Of a stretch of DNA of 64,000 bases, positions 30,467 to 42,527 are shown in pieces; within the stretch, counting starts at the first letter, position 1; the number at the start of each line of letters is the position of its first letter. Source of the DNA: Jaminaea rosea (taxonomy: Eukaryota; Basidiomycota; Exobasidiomycetes; Microstromatales). A model generated the notes under the pieces. It saw nothing but the letters and a program-made list of their open reading frames with translations, was not told the DNA's origin and did no database searches. The position numbers and the translations under genes are program-made. Location: the NCBI RefSeq assembly GCF_003144245.1, contig NW_020289988.1, forward strand, positions 124,001-188,000, given 5' to 3'.

Positions 30467-31636
30467 TCAGGGGATCACCATCACGATCTTTCCGGTATTC
30501 TTATTCGCCTCCATCATATCGTGCGCCTCCTTGATCTTATCCCAAGGCAGCACATCATGGATGATGATGGGGTGCGGCCCATCCTTGTCATTCTCCTCGC
30601 GGGCAATCTCCTCCAACATGCCTGTCTCCAAGAAGCCCTGAACCAGGTCACTCTGGTACTCCAGACTACGCGAGCGGAGCGTCGTGCCCTCCAGGCGAAG
30701 ACGTTTGAAGAGGAGTTGCGCCAAATTGAAGTTTTGTTGGATCGCCCCGCCCATGAATGCTAGGAAGACGAGACGTCCGTCTTTCTTGAGCGACTTGACA
30801 TTGTCCTCCAGGTAGGGCGCGCCAATGAAGTCGACCACCACGTCTACTCCTTCACCTCCCGTGGCCTTCTCAAGCCCCTCTGCCCAAGAGCCAGCCTTAT
30901 AATTGAAGCCCTCTGTCGCGCCCATCTTCTTGCACGCTGCAATCTTCTCTTCACTGCCTGCGGTCACGTAGATGCCCCGCGCTCCGAAGCGTTTGGCGAG
31001 TTGGATGGCCGCGAGACCCACTCCCGAGGCGCCAGCGTGAATTAGGACGTCTTCTCCCTTCTGGATGTTTGTGATGACACGCAAGGCTTGGAACGCTGTC
31101 AGCCATACTTCGGGGATGGCGGCTGCCTGCTCGTGGCTGAGCGTCTTCGGCTTGTGCAACAGCATGTTAGCCGGACCTTTGACGTATTCTGCGTACGCTC
31201 CTCCAGTCACCAGGCCAAACACCTCCTCTCCTTCTTTAAATTTGGAGCTGTTGCTTGTAGCGACGAGACCAGAAAATTCGACGCCCATGATATCCTTAGG
31301 GGCCGAAGGAGGCAGTGGGTACTTGCCTTGGCGTTGCATGCTGTCCATGCGGTTGAGACCAAAGGCTTTCACCTTGACCAAGACCTCGTCCGCGCCTGGC
31401 TGAGGGACATCATGGTCTGACAAGTAGAGATTCTCCGACGGGCCTTTGCCGTCCTTGATCAGGATAGCCTTCATGCTAGACGGGACGGAGCTGGTGGACG
31501 CCATTCTAGGCAGGGTGAAGGCGGGACAGATGCGAGCTGATGGCGCGGCAAGATGGGTTGAACGGAGGGGGAAAGCTCGAGCGGATGTGGTGAGGAGCGA
31601 GCGAAAATGTCTTGGAGCAGCAGATGCGGTAAGCAT
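30467..31636 (-). CDS. Zinc-independent quinone oxidoreductase-like MDR protein
   Basis: Single exon. From the ATG at 31636 it has 389 residues; a farther ATG at 31807 would give 446, and one at 31504 would give 345. The chosen start gives a basic, Ser/Arg-rich N-terminus that looks mitochondrial. The GroES-like domain (MKAILIKDGK, GLNRMDSMQRQGKYP, GVEFSGLV) is followed by a Rossmann domain with the NADPH motif HAGASGVGLAAIQLAK. Catalytic zinc ligands are absent, as in the TP53I3/PIG3 and zeta-crystallin branch, which reduces quinones or enals with NADPH. The end reads NKNTGKIVMVIP, a family signature. Same strand as the downstream-coordinate regulator but no evidence of co-regulation. Confidence 0.9.
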   Translation of the reverse strand: MLTASAAPRHFRSLLTTSARAFPLRSTHLAAPSARICPAFTLPRMASTSSVPSSMKAILIKDGKGPSENLYLSDHDVPQPGADEVLVKVKAFGLNRMDSMQRQGKYPLPPSAPKDIMGVEFSGLVATSNSSKFKEGEEVFGLVTGGAYAEYVKGPANMLLHKPKTLSHEQAAAIPEVWLTAFQALRVITNIQKGEDVLIHAGASGVGLAAIQLAKRFGARGIYVTAGSEEKIAACKKMGATEGFNYKAGSWAEGLEKATGGEGVDVVVDFIGAPYLEDNVKSLKKDGRLVFLAFMGGAIQQNFNLAQLLFKRLRLEGTTLRSRSLEYQSDLVQGFLETGMLEEIAREENDKDGPHPIIIHDVLPWDKIKEAHDMMEANKNTGKIVMVIP

Positions 31637-31851
31637 GCGAGCTTCTGAGGGTGAGGATTCAAAGGTAGAAAAGAGAGACAAGACGCGTTCGGCCGTACGC
31701 CTGGGACTCGACGAGTGGAGGCGCTGGTCTGCGTTGGCTCCCGGCAATTCCGCGCTCACACTTCGCGCCACGAAGATCAAGAATTGGCTCGCATTCAAGA
31801 AGGTCATTGTTCATACAAGAGTGAGAAGAGAAGCATGTTGGAGCATGGAGA

Positions 31852-34453
31852 TCAGTGAAGAGTGTCCATCGCGCCCTCGGTCTGGTCAGTCGGCTTCTGG
31901 CCTTCCTCTGCTGCCGAAGTCAGGATCATCGAGTCCCAACTGGTCCAGGTGGACGTGGCGGAGGGAGACTGGATGGCAGAGGAGGTCGCAGAGGATGAGG
32001 ACATCGAGGTCGAATGTTGATGCTGATGCTGATGCTGGGACGACGGGCCAGGCATGATGTTTGCGCTGTACTCGCCAATGCTGCGGGGAAAGGCTGAGAA
32101 GCCATGCGGGGTGGAAGGCTGGAAATTGAAGGAGGTAGTGACGCAAGGCGACGTCAGGGGGTATTGAAGGTCGAAGCCCAACCCTAGGAGATTGCTAATA
32201 TCATCACTGGACTGCGTAGTGTCTGCCGAGGCCGAATGGTCCTCCGCTTTCGCGGTGTCTACCTGGATCTCGGGTACGTGAATGGCTGCACTGTCGTCGG
32301 CTTCCCCATTCATCTGCTCGAGCAGGCTGGTCCAGTCCTGTGCAAGCGGCGTGGCTACTCTCGACGTCGAGGTGACCAACTCGGAGAAGAGGCGATGCGC
32401 AGGCGTCATGGGCAGGCCGAGCGACTCCATCACCATGGCTGTGTTGATGACAGGCAGGTGACTAGTGCTGGAGGTAGGCTTCGACTGGCCGAGAGCCAGA
32501 GGGGCAGGAGCCCTCTTCTTGCTAGCGCCAGCCAGCGCACCGCTGTTGGCTACGGAGCCTCGGCGCTCGGCAAAGCCTTCGGTAGCCGGCAACTGAGTAG
32601 GCTGAGCAGGCTGCTCGGGCGTCGTTTCTGCCTGTTGGCCCTGCGGCACGAAGTTGAAGACCCCTTCCCCGTCGCACCATCCTGCCCAAGCCATGCTCAG
32701 GAAGCGTAAAAAGATGGCGCCACGATCGGCGAGGAAGATGTCAAAGGTCATCGGCGTCGTAGCAGGATGGAGCTTGCTGATTGCCTGCGTGAGTGCGGCA
32801 ACTCGATTGCTGGCCGCCGGCGAGCTGCTGCCCCTTCGCACGAGGTGCAAGGACGACTCGATGGACCCCACCAGGGCCTTGAGATTCGCAGACCCAAATG
32901 TGATGGGAAAGATGCCGCTGGTAGTGAGAGTTGCCTCGAGCCGCAGAGGGAAGGAGTAGAGCTGCAGCTGGACAAGGTGAAGCAGGCTGATGACCGAGGC
33001 AGCCATCCGACGAGTAAAGGGCGTCTCGCCCTGCGCAATGATGCTGCGGCTGCTCTTGCACCATTCCTCTAGCTGCTGCTCCAGCGGCTGGATGATAGCT
33101 TGAGCAGAAGCGACCGTGGGGAAGTTGAGTGCTGTCGCAGCCCCGTACAGATCGCGCTGCACCGTCTCGAGAATGCGCATCAGGTCGAGAGTGGCGAGCG
33201 CGAGGCCGTGCGCCGTAGTCGCCTCGTCGCTGCCCACGCCAAGCATCTCCATGTCGCCAACGGCGAGGAAAGGCATCTCGCACATTGGTAGCATCGCCGT
33301 AGACTCGTGCGCAACGGCAATGACCTTGTCGACTACGTAGAGGATCCAGAAGACTTGCAGACGCTGAGCTCTTTCGGAGGGGTGACAAGCCTCGTTGTGG
33401 TGGCGCGACATGAGTTGAAGGGACTGAGCGAGACCGAGGGCCGTTTGGAAGCTGGTCAGGCGCTCCGCAGCGGCTGGGCTGCCGGCCGATGTGACGGTGA
33501 GGAGGAGCAGAGCGCGGATAACATCGAGGTCCGGGGCGATGGGAGCGGAGAGTCGCGCCTGTACGGCCTCGATTGCATCTCGCCAGGCGGGGACTGCCCA
33601 AGCTCGCAGCTCTGGCTCTGGCTGCCATCCTGTAGCAACGGCGCATGCGGCCACGACTTGAACTAGATAGAGAGGTAGCGGGGAATTGTGACTGCGTCGG
33701 AAGCGCCCCATCATCTCGGCGCGGTGTGGCGCAATGGCGACCGCGAGGCTGATGGACGTGTTGTCGTAGAAGCGGGCGAGGAGCAGCTCGAGGATTGCCT
33801 CCGGGGTCGTCGGAGTCGAGTGGAGAGTCGTGGGGACGGCGAAATAGCCATTGACGGTCTGCAGGCCAGCTTGGTGGAAGCCAGGCAGAGACATACTGCG
33901 ATTGTGCTGCCCACCTGCCCCTGCTCCCCATAGCCAGGGTGGGTGGTCGTAGGCTTGCGCGGCGTCGAAGCTTGCACGCTGGTGGAATGCGGGACGCGAG
34001 GACGTCGATCCCTCACTCCACGCCGAAGGATCGCACTGATTCAGCGAGGCCGAGGAAGAAGAGCGGTTGCTGCGTGAGCGGGGACGATTGGCCTTGAGCT
34101 GCTGCTGCTGGAGCTTGGAAGCCATGTCGTTTTCCTTATCTCGGAAGGTGCACTTGCGCTTGTATCGCTCGCAATTGGCGCACGTCTGGCCGTGAGGACG
34201 CTCTTTGGCATCGCACTTCATCTTCTTGACTCGGCATTGATCGCAGGATGATACGGGGCTGCGTCATGCGAGAAGAAAGTCAGCTCCTCGCCGTGGGCTG
34301 GCCAGTAATCGTATCGCGCACTCACACCCTGCGCACTCGACGGACGGGCCCACCAGGGTAACCCAAGTAGGGCTGAGATACTTGCTGCTGGTAGTGAGCA
34401 TGAGCAGCAGGCCCGCCAGGAGACTGAAAGTGTCGCGAATCCATCGCCAGCAT
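31852..34453 (-). CDS. Zn2Cys6 transcription factor
   Basis: Exons (minus) 34453-34326 and 34258-31852 give 844 residues. The binuclear cluster spans Cys48-Cys79 (C-x2-C-x6-C-x10-C-x2-C-x6-C) and is completed only by the splice, since exon 2 begins just before the first cysteine. A basic linker follows (RPRSRSNRSSSSAS). The middle homology region of fungal regulators covers about 190-560, with LYLVQVVAACAVATGWQPEP and VFWILYVVDKVIAVAHEST. The C-terminus is Ser/Gln/His-rich and could activate transcription. It binds DNA in the nucleus; targets are unknown. No specific orthologue recognised. Confidence 0.92.
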
Positions 34454-35813
34454 GGAAGGCGAGCTCGGAGGGTGGAGACGCAAAGACGATGACGAGGTAA
34501 GTTGTAGAAGGAAGAGAGCAGCGTCCGTTACTCCTTTACTCGAAAGGAACACTTATGAGGTCTTCGGAGGTTGTTTCGTCAGCGCCCTCCCGTCTAGACT
34601 AGCGCGATATCGACGCCGGCTCTCTCCACGATGAGACCGATGATGGTCGCGCAAAATCATCCGTGAGAGTGGGCAAGAGGCTTTCGACGCCCTCGCCTCT
34701 GTGGCCGTTGAGCGCAGCAACGCAGCCATCGACGTGCTAATCGCATTGTTTGATGGGACCCGCTGCAACGAGCGAGGAGCCAGGCAGTCGAGGGCGAAGA
34801 CTCATCGAGGCCGCGTACGCCCGACGCAACGGTATGGCAAATCAGGCCACGCCCAGGGGCAAAATGAGCCAGATTAGAGCGACGAGGTAGCGCGAGGCGC
34901 GAGGCGCGAGTCTGAGCTACGAAGGGCACGATGCGACGATGAGTCTATGCGAAGCGAGGGCGCAGCATGAGAAGGGAACAAAGGGTGTGAAGTGAAAAGT
35001 GGAGAGGAGCCAAAGCGAGAGAGACAGTGAGGCGGAACAGCCGTCAATTGATTCGGGGCGGCCGTGTCTCTCGCCTTCACACGCCGACGTGACGCCCACG
35101 GACCAGCAGCGAGCGGAAATGAAACCGGGGCGCGGCGCCAGAGGAGCCCTGAGCTGCGCCATAGACGACGCCAACGACATAACGGCGGCATCGGGCGCCC
35201 TGGCAGCGAGCTTCCCATCGCTCCTCCGACGTCGATCATCGAGCTCATCGAGCGAGCTACAAGCAAACAATGTGCAGCCATTGTCGCGCCATCGCGCAGC
35301 GACCGCAACAGCCATCGACTCAATCAATGCGAGACCGTATCATATTGACCCTCCCGCCGCACACTGTTGAACCGGTACCGGTCACCACGCCACGCTAAGG
35401 TAGTCGCTACCCGGCCTCTGCCGTCCGGAACCTGCAAGATCTATCAACATCGGAAGGCCTTTGTCACGCTAGCGTCGCATGGAACCCATTGGCTGCTCGT
35501 TGAATCCCACGACCGCGAAAGATTCACCCTAGCACACGCTCTCACGGCTAGCACAACTAGCGCGGGAAGCGCGGCTTATTGGCGGTATCACACCCTCGTG
35601 TCCGCTTTGTGTTCCCTGTTCGGCCCTTAATCTGGGTGTGCTCACGCCGAACGCTCAGACACCGTTCCATTCTTCGGACGTCCGAATCTTCCCATTGACA
35701 GCAGCCTCCGTGACAGGCAGACAGAGTCTAGGCCGACTCCATCTTCACACGCCCGCGCGGACAGATGCGCGTTTCCCTCCACGCACCCTGCCCTCCTCCC
35801 ACCCTGTTCGCCA
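34454..35813. other. Long intergenic region
   Basis: 1,360 bases between the regulator's start and the metallo-hydrolase's stop. It should contain the regulator's promoter. Open frames here use non-ATG starts and biased composition; none is supported. A short tandem run of GCGCGAG-like units lies near 34890-34910. Confidence 0.4.
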
Positions 35814-36960
35814 TCACAGCTTCTGCAGCTCGTCGTGCCTCTTCTGCCCCAAGTCGGCCTTCATCTTCTTCAGCCCATCGCGACCGTATTCGGACAGATT
35901 ATACGTCCCTCCCAGCTTTAAGTTGACGGCATTTGTGGCCTCAATCTCATGAGCAGGCAGTACGATGACATTCTTCTCCATCTCGAGGCGAGTGAGCGAG
36001 CTCAACGTCTTGAATGCCTTTTCAGGGAAGTCTTGCATGCACGAATATGTCGTTGCATCGGGTGAGAATTTGAATTGGCCGGGGACGGAGCGTAGGTCCT
36101 TCTCCACTGAGTAGGGGGCGGGCGGCGCAGGCCAGTAGAGGGACTGACTGTGCGCTGCGTCCCCCGCCAGCAGGGCCCAGTCGCCGTTGTCGTTGACGCG
36201 AACGAGGAGGCAGAGGTGGCCGGGGCAGTGACCCTCAGCCTTTATAATATAGGCGGAGCCGTCGCCGAAGAAATCCCACGCCTCCTCGAAGGGTCCAATC
36301 GATGTCTTCTTGAACTGCTTGTTCGAGGCGCCGATTTCGGTATACTTCCAGCCGCCGGTGAGGAAGTGAGAGGGGAACGACGCAAGGCCCCCTTCAGCTT
36401 CGTCACCGCCATTGAGCCATGAGAGAGACCCTTCGCCTACGTAAACGGGGACGTGCGTCGGGTAGTCGTCCAGGTTGCCGTAGTGGTCGACGTGGCAGTG
36501 GGACCAAATGATGCCCTTGAGCGAGGCAGGGTCAACGCCATGCTTGCTAATCAGCTCGGCGGCAGTTGCACTTTGGGGCAGTTCAGGTTCGCCTAAGATC
36601 TTTGGCAATCGCTCGTTCTTGGGATCGAAGCCTGCGTGTGGGTCCATGAAGCAGATCAGCCTGGGTTCAAGGTCATACTGGTTGTTCATGCTGTCGCCGC
36701 TCACCAAGATCCCAGGTGTAGTAGTCATCGCCATGCTTGATCAGCGCACAGCAGATGGGCAGCGACACAGGTGCATTCTTCTTGGCCGCTCTCCTCCTCT
36801 CATCCTTGTCCCATGCATCGTCGGCCCAGTACTCGCGCGTGCTATGGAGCCAACCGGTGTGCAGCAGCGTCACCTGGCACGAGGGCCCACTTCTAGGCAG
36901 CTCGTGGAATGGCAGCGAGTGAGGGTCGTGATGAGAAGATTGTGGGAAGATGTTTTCCAT
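35814..36960 (-). CDS. Metallo-beta-lactamase-fold hydrolase, lactonase-like
   Basis: Exons (minus) 36960-36705 and 36631-35814 give 357 residues. The splice changes frame and produces DDYYTWDLG-FDPKNERLP. Metal ligands H130, H132, D134 and H135 lie in SHCHVDHYGN; later ligands are the His in EGHCPGHL, the Asp in LLAGDAAHS, and the His in VLPAHE. The overall form resembles N-acyl homoserine lactonase-like and related fungal hydrolases, which hydrolyse lactones or esters at a two-metal site. Substrate unknown. The start was taken at MENIFPQ, the first in-frame ATG. The gene is divergent from the secreted GGT. Confidence 0.88.
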
Positions 36961-37903
36961 AGCGAGGGCGAAGATTGGGAGGTGTGATGCAGTGAAGGTG
37001 CCATCCAAACCTTGATGTCGTGTGCCTCTAGGCTTTTATCCTCTCTTCAATCGCCATTGTGGAGGACCCCACTGCACGGGCCGCCCTCGTTCCCGCGGTC
37101 TGGTGACCTGACCTTCGCCCCGCGTTTGCCGTGTGGGAGCAACGGGCAAGCCAGCGAATTTGGTAGGATGTGCTCTGGCTCACATCGACGCCGAGGAGCT
37201 CAACAGGTTACGATAGACCTTGCGATGATGCGGAAAGGCTTGGCTGCGAGCGAGGACCGACCTGCTGGCCGCGCTGCCTTTTGCAGGGTCGAAAGCAAGA
37301 TAGCGCATGGCTTAAGGTTATGGCCCGACCTTCACTTGGCCCACGGAGTACCCCACACATGCCGACGTCTCCTTCCATATCCCATAGAAGATGCTCAATC
37401 GACGGAACAGGATATTGACTCAGTTCCTTCTTCATCGAGGTGGCCTCTCCTTGACATCGTCGTTGTTATCGCCTCAGACCGCTCACGAAAATTGCTCCCA
37501 AAGTCGCTCTCTGTTGCACCCGGAGCGCTCGCCGCCCACTCCTTCGCCGCGCTGCCCGTCACCTTCCTTGCTCAAGCAGGTCCAAAAAGAAGCGAGGTGG
37601 CCCACACGCTCGACCAGCTCTCTGGGGAAAGCTGTGCAGCTGCGTCTGTCTGCAGGGCGGATAGCAGCGAAAGGAAAGCTCCCGGCTCTCTGACGGCCGA
37701 GCATCCTTTCCTCCGTTGCTTCCTTGCTTCCTTGCCCTCTTATCGGGAGCAAAGGGGGCCGACGCAAATAATAGAGCGATCAGGCACCGCCGACGAGGCA
37801 AAAAGGTACAAGAAGACGGTAAGGCGTGGGCTTCCGAGGGCGCTCGGATCCTCTTCCTCATCCAGACCTTCCTGTGCGACCATCCTCACCCTCATTGCCC
37901 AAG
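36961..37903. promoter_or_regulatory. Divergent intergenic region, hydrolase / secreted GGT
   Basis: 943 bases between start codons on opposite strands. A plus-strand frame stays open from about 37015 through the GGT start in another frame; it shows no recognisable domain and is considered chance. Confidence 0.4.
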
Positions 37904-39753
37904 ATGGCGCGCATGCTCCTGCTTTCGTACGTCCTCATAGCTTTTGCCCTCGCTGCAAATGCATCCGTTCTCCCTGCCCTTAACGCCCCTTCGCAAGGAC
38001 GCAAGGACGAGCATGGCGTCAGCGGCAAGCACGGTGTCGTCACATGTGAGGTCGATGTCTGCTCCAATATTGGTGCCGACATCCTCAAGCAAGGAGGCAG
38101 TGCAGCTGATGCCATCATTGCGGCATCGCTTTGCGTCGGTAGCATCGAGTCAGTGGCACGGTACTTCAATCGTCTTCTGCCGCAGCATGATGCTGACCTT
38201 CCTACCTTCCTCCTCCCGCCAATCACAGCGCCTTCCACTCTGGGCAAGGCGGAGGTGGTCATCTTCTCGTCCGCTCACCCAATGGCACGGTCGAGCACAT
38301 CGACTTCCGCGAAACGCTCCCTGCGGCTGGCTATCCCACGATCTTCAAAGACCACGGCGCCAACTCCTCTGTCGTCGGAGGTCTAGCCGTCGGTGTTCCG
38401 GGTGAAGTGCGTGGCTTCGAAGCTCTGCACAAGGCGTACGGTAAGCTGCCCTGGTTCAAGCTGTACAAGCCCTCCGTGAAATTGAACAAGGCGGGCTTCA
38501 AAGTGACCAACCAGCTTGCGACTGCTATCAAGGAGCAGAAGGAGTACGTCTGCAAGGGCTACTTCAAGGAGTCGTACTGCCCTGGCGGTAAGATCGCCAA
38601 GGAGGGACAGACGATTCGTCGCGTTCGTTACGGCAATGCCCTCGCCAAGATTGGCAGCAAGGGTCCCTCTGCCTTCTATCACGGTCCCATCGCTCGCAAC
38701 ACCATCCGTGCAATCAACTCCACGGGCGGCGTGATGACCTTGAAAGACCTTGCGGGCTATCACGTCATCCACCGTCAGCCAGTCAATGCCTCACTCAACG
38801 GATATCATCTGTACGCAACGGCTGCTCCTTCCTCTGGCCCTGTGGTGCTGAGTTCTTTGCAGACGCTCAATCAGTACGATGACCGAGAGGAGGCAGGCTA
38901 CAATCTGACGACGCATCGCTTCATCGAGGCAACCAAGTTCGCGTACGGCGAGCGGGCCAACTACGGTGACCCGGCATTCGTCAAGAATGTCTCACGCCTG
39001 CAGAGCGAGTATCTGCAGGTCGACTACGCAAAGGAGAAGCGACACCGAATCGAAGATGATGGTGTCCTTCCAAAGGAGGCGTATGACCCCTCTCGCTTCG
39101 ACATCCTGACCGACGCCGGCACGTCACACCTCGTCGCTATCGACAAGCACGGGCTCGCCGTCACCATGACCACGACGGTCAACACGTTCTTCGGCAGCAA
39201 AGTCATGACCAAGGACGGCATTGTTTTGAACAACCAGATGGACGATTTCTCTACGCCTGGGGTGGTGAACAGCTACGGATATGTGCCCACTGTTGCCAAC
39301 TACCCTGCGCCTGGGAAGCGACCTCTGTCCAGCATCTCGCCTTTGATTGCTGTCGACTCGCATGGCAAGCTCGTCTTGGCCACGGGCTCCGCGGGCGGGT
39401 CGCGCATCCCTACCGCAGTCATGATCGTGACGTACGGTGTGCTGCAAGACGGACTCGACATTCAGTCCGCACTGAACCGTCCACGCTGGCACGACCAGCT
39501 ATCTCCTAACGCCACGTACCTGGAGTGGGCCGCTCCGGCTGATGGTATCACTGCGTCGCAGGCCGTGGGGTCGAAGGAATGGCACGGATTCAGCAACGCT
39601 ACGGCAAGCTTCTTGAAGGGGCTGGGACACAATATCACCTTTACCGCCCCAGGGAGCTCGACGGCGCAAGGTGCGCAGTACTTTGCCAAGAATGGCACCT
39701 TCCTGGGCGGTGCCGAGGTCAGGCAGCTCGCTGCCAGGCCGGCAGCCCCTTGA
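37904..39753 (+). CDS. Secreted gamma-glutamyltransferase (glutathione hydrolase)
   Basis: Exons 37904-38160 and 38229-39753 give 593 residues. A signal peptide (MARMLLLSYVLIAFALAANA) opens the protein. The family motifs are KQGGSAADAIIAASLCVG, the spliced AFHSGQGGGGHLLV, VGGLAVGVPGEVRGF, and the nucleophile Thr384 in DAGTSHLVAIDKHG. NNQMDDFS and RPLSSISPLI correspond to the substrate-binding segments of canonical GGTs. The proenzyme should self-cleave before Thr384 into two subunits. It acts on extracellular or vacuolar glutathione and gamma-glutamyl compounds. The donor GTACTT was chosen because it alone gives the right phase. Several N-glycosylation sequons support secretion. Confidence 0.93.
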
Positions 39754-39852
39754 GAAGAGCGCGAGGACGATACAGTGGTAATGACTGCCTTGCTTCATCT
39801 TGATTGCTGTACTCTAGATGTCAACCTAATGTCATTGGTGCAGGCCCTTGCC

Positions 39853-41026
39853 TCACGCGAACTTGTCGCTCTTCATTTTGACGCGGCGATCAAGCAGCTC
39901 CTCTGCCGCCCTCCCCTCCTTCTGTGCCTTCTTCAACGCCTTGCGGTCACTCCTCGCGTCGCCCGACGAATATGTCATGACCTTGCCTAGCGAGTGACCC
40001 TGGCGAGACTTGCTGAGCGAGGCCTCGTCCACCTCCCCTTGATCGATCCTCAACTTCTTCCCCACACCCACAAGCCCGCCCTTGCCGATCTCCCTCGCCC
40101 GCTCAGCCTTGCGAGCATTGTGCCGAAACTTCCATTGCACCTTGGCGCTCCAAGCGTCACCTTCCCCATTGAGGTCCTGCGAGTCACAGCGCAGCACGAG
40201 CTTCCCACCTGCGATCTCATCCCATGAGAGATAGGTACCGTGTACATGATTGCGGAACGCTAGCTTTGACCCGTAGCCTGCGCTGACAACTGCCCATTCT
40301 TCTTGCGGACCGCGGGCTTCCGCGGAACAGAGTACAGCGCCATGCTTATCCGCGCCTACGAAACGGTGCTGTGTTGTCCTCAGCGTGAAGCGGGGCGGAT
40401 CTACCGTATCCAGCACTCTGTTGGCTACGAGAACCTGCTGCATGGACGAAGGGCCGATGCCAGCGTCTTCGCTGCCATCTCCAGTTGCTACCCCCTCAGC
40501 CGAGTCGACGATCGTGGCTCCCTCTACGGCCTCCGGCGGTAGGTCAGCTAGCGAGGTGGAGAGGGAAGGGGGAGGAGGGAGCGTGCTGAGGTCCATGCGA
40601 GTGATAGTGGGATTGAGGGTGACTGCGATGAGCCGTGAGGAAGATGTCAATCGTTGGTACAGGAGCAGAGGGCCTGTGAGATCCTCAGGACGCTGCGCGA
40701 GGACCCAAGCTGAGAGGGCGTGGCGAGCGGGGAGAGATGGTCAGCGAGAGTCGCTCAGGATAGCGACGTCGCGCTTCTCACCAGTCTCGTCCCCTCCTAC
40801 ATCCTCTACGTCAGACTCGGCGCTATCATTTTCATCCCTCTTGCTCTTGCGCCTGCGAGACGATCCCTCGCCTCGATCTTCATCTTCGTGCCTGTGGGAG
40901 CGCTTCTTCTTCTTCTTATCCGGCTGCAATCGAGCGAGACGAGAGCAGAGGTCAGCGAATGCGAACGGAAGTCGTTAATCGTGCATCGCGCACCTTGTCG
41001 CCTTTGAAGTGTAGGCGCATTGACAT
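39853..41026 (-). CDS. FRG1: FRG1-like protein
   Basis: Exons (minus) 41026-40994, 40923-40782 and 40709-39853 give 343 residues. The start MSMRLHFKGDK, a lysine-rich stretch (DKKKKKRSHRH), a fascin-like beta-trefoil (AVLCSAEARGPQEEWAVV, SGYGSKLAFRNHV-type strands) and the C-terminus EELLDRRVKMKSDKFA match FRG1 proteins. FRG1 is found in nucleoli and spliceosome-associated complexes in animals; its exact role is not settled. The second intron is placed at GAGACTG/GTGAG so that the frame rejoins at WVLAQRPEDLTGPL. An acidic, Ser-rich insert sits between the lysine-rich region and the trefoil. It is convergent with the secreted GGT (99-base gap). Confidence 0.9.
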
Positions 41027-41247
41027 GTTCGGGGATGTGATGGTTGGGTTGGCAAGAAAGGGTGAGAGCAGCTACAGTCCGCCTCCACCCCTCTTTCTTT
41101 CCGTCTGTCCGTCGTCGAAAAAGCGGCGAGTCAGTCAGGCGAGCTCAGTCGCGATGCTCGCTGATGCCAAGCTGGTAACAGCGTTGGAAGGATCTATAGT
41201 GAGACGACAGTGATACAAATACAAAGCTAGCCCATCACCAGGTACAT

Positions 41248-42093
41248 TCAGACAGCAATGCCCATCTCCTTGGCCAGCTCATCCGCCTTCCTGGCCCACT
41301 CGTCCTCCGTCGCGCCCCTCCTCGACGCGCTCTCCAAGCAACCCTTGACTACGCCGAAGAGATGCTCATTCTCCAGTGCAGCAGCCACACGCTCCTTGTC
41401 ATTCAGTTGCTTGTTGATGGCCATCTCTGATTGATGGGTACCGGGGCGGATGAGAATGTCCACTTTGTAGGCAGGAGGGAGAGCGTGTAGGAGGCGGACG
41501 CGAAGGGAGAGGCCTACCAGAGATGGAAGAGAGAGGGAGACATGAGCTTCCAGTCACACTGAAGATAGCTTGTGGGGGTAACTCACCGATCAATGTAGCC
41601 ATACTGCAATGCGGGATTGTGGGCGTGAACTCGAGTCGTACGCAAGGGTACTTGGGCGCCCCCGGGTGGTCCCCTGGCCTCGTGACGGTGATGTGCGCTG
41701 CGTTCACTACCGCGAGCTCTTCGAGAGTCAAGGGATGCTCCGGATCGGTGACTGATCGGATGAGGTCTGCCAAGGCATGGAGGAGGATCATAGGTCAGTC
41801 GGCCGTCTAAACAGGAGTTGCCACCCTCCAGCGCCTTTGCACTCACCGAAGACCTCGTCCGCGTCAATCTCCTCTCGCAGCTCAGCGTCTTGGCCATCGA
41901 TCTCCATGCCATTGATGGCCACAGAGGTTGCCGGATCTCCACTACGGTAGAAGGGCGCCTTGCTGTCCGCCACATGCACAGCGTCGTCTCGCCACCAGTC
42001 CTGAGATGACGAGGTTGAACCTGAACCAGCCGCCGCGGCAGCAGGGCGGTAGACAGTGGGGTTGGCGTTATCCTTTGTAGCTGTCGCGTTCAT
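41248..42093 (-). CDS. CIA2: Cytosolic iron-sulfur assembly component, MIP18 family
   Basis: Exons (minus) 42093-41847, 41766-41587 and 41513-41248 give 230 residues. The MIP18 (DUF59) domain reads [20 protein letters not shown], then [15 protein letters not shown] with the reactive Cys, then [20 protein letters not shown]. The N-terminal motif NPTVY is also family-typical and fixes the start at [18 protein letters not shown]2 works with CIA1 and MMS19 to place Fe-S clusters into cytosolic and nuclear enzymes such as DNA polymerases and helicases. Both introns are phase 1 and lie inside conserved blocks (DEVF-D and TLIG-L). The middle N-terminal part is poorly conserved Ala/Ser-rich linker. 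Confidence 0.95.
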
Positions 42094-42527
42094 CTTAAGA
42101 TCAGAAAGAAGTAGCGTGGAGGGGCGAAGAGGTGCGAAGTTGAAACGCTGCAAGCCTCAAAGCAAGCGGATCGAAATCAATGTGCGTCGCTCATCTCCTT
42201 CTGTCCGCTCCGCCCTCGCTCTGCCATTGCCCACAAGCCGCGTGGCTCGAGCGGGGCGTCGACGCCAGACCAACGCCAAGGGCGGGCAGCTGCAGCTCAG
42301 CGAGGCGGCAAGGGCGGAGGAGGCTTTTCGGCCCTTGATGTACTTCTCACTTCCTCACCAAATCCAATCAGCACCTCGGGCGGGCCCGTCGCAACCAGCA
42401 TTACACCATCGGGGTTCTCCTCCCCCCAGCATGAGCCAGTAGAAGAGCACCTACGGCGGACTAACCAAAGCGCGGCGCAGCAGACTCTGCAGCCTGGCTC
42501 ACCTTACCCCGCCCTTCTCGCTCGACG
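42094..42527. promoter_or_regulatory. Divergent intergenic region, CIA2 / OPT transporter
   Basis: 434 bases between start codons on opposite strands; contains both promoters. No gene or repeat recognised. Confidence 0.45.

Noticed and set aside
32741-33931. A 396-codon frame overlapping the Zn2Cys6 gene on the same strand
   Set aside because: It is a shifted frame within the regulator's middle homology region with Arg/Ser-rich translation, a typical GC-rich shadow.
1-36960. A secondary-metabolite cluster made of the NRPS, MDR oxidoreductase, Zn2Cys6 regulator and metallo-hydrolase
   Set aside because: The last three lie 25-36 kb from the NRPS with clear housekeeping genes (STR2, eIF2-alpha, NAD kinase) between, so co-clustering is not supported.
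37012-37983. A 323-codon plus-strand frame upstream of and overlapping the secreted GGT
   Set aside because: It ends inside the GGT signal-peptide exon in another frame and shows no domain or conserved motif; likely chance in GC-rich DNA.
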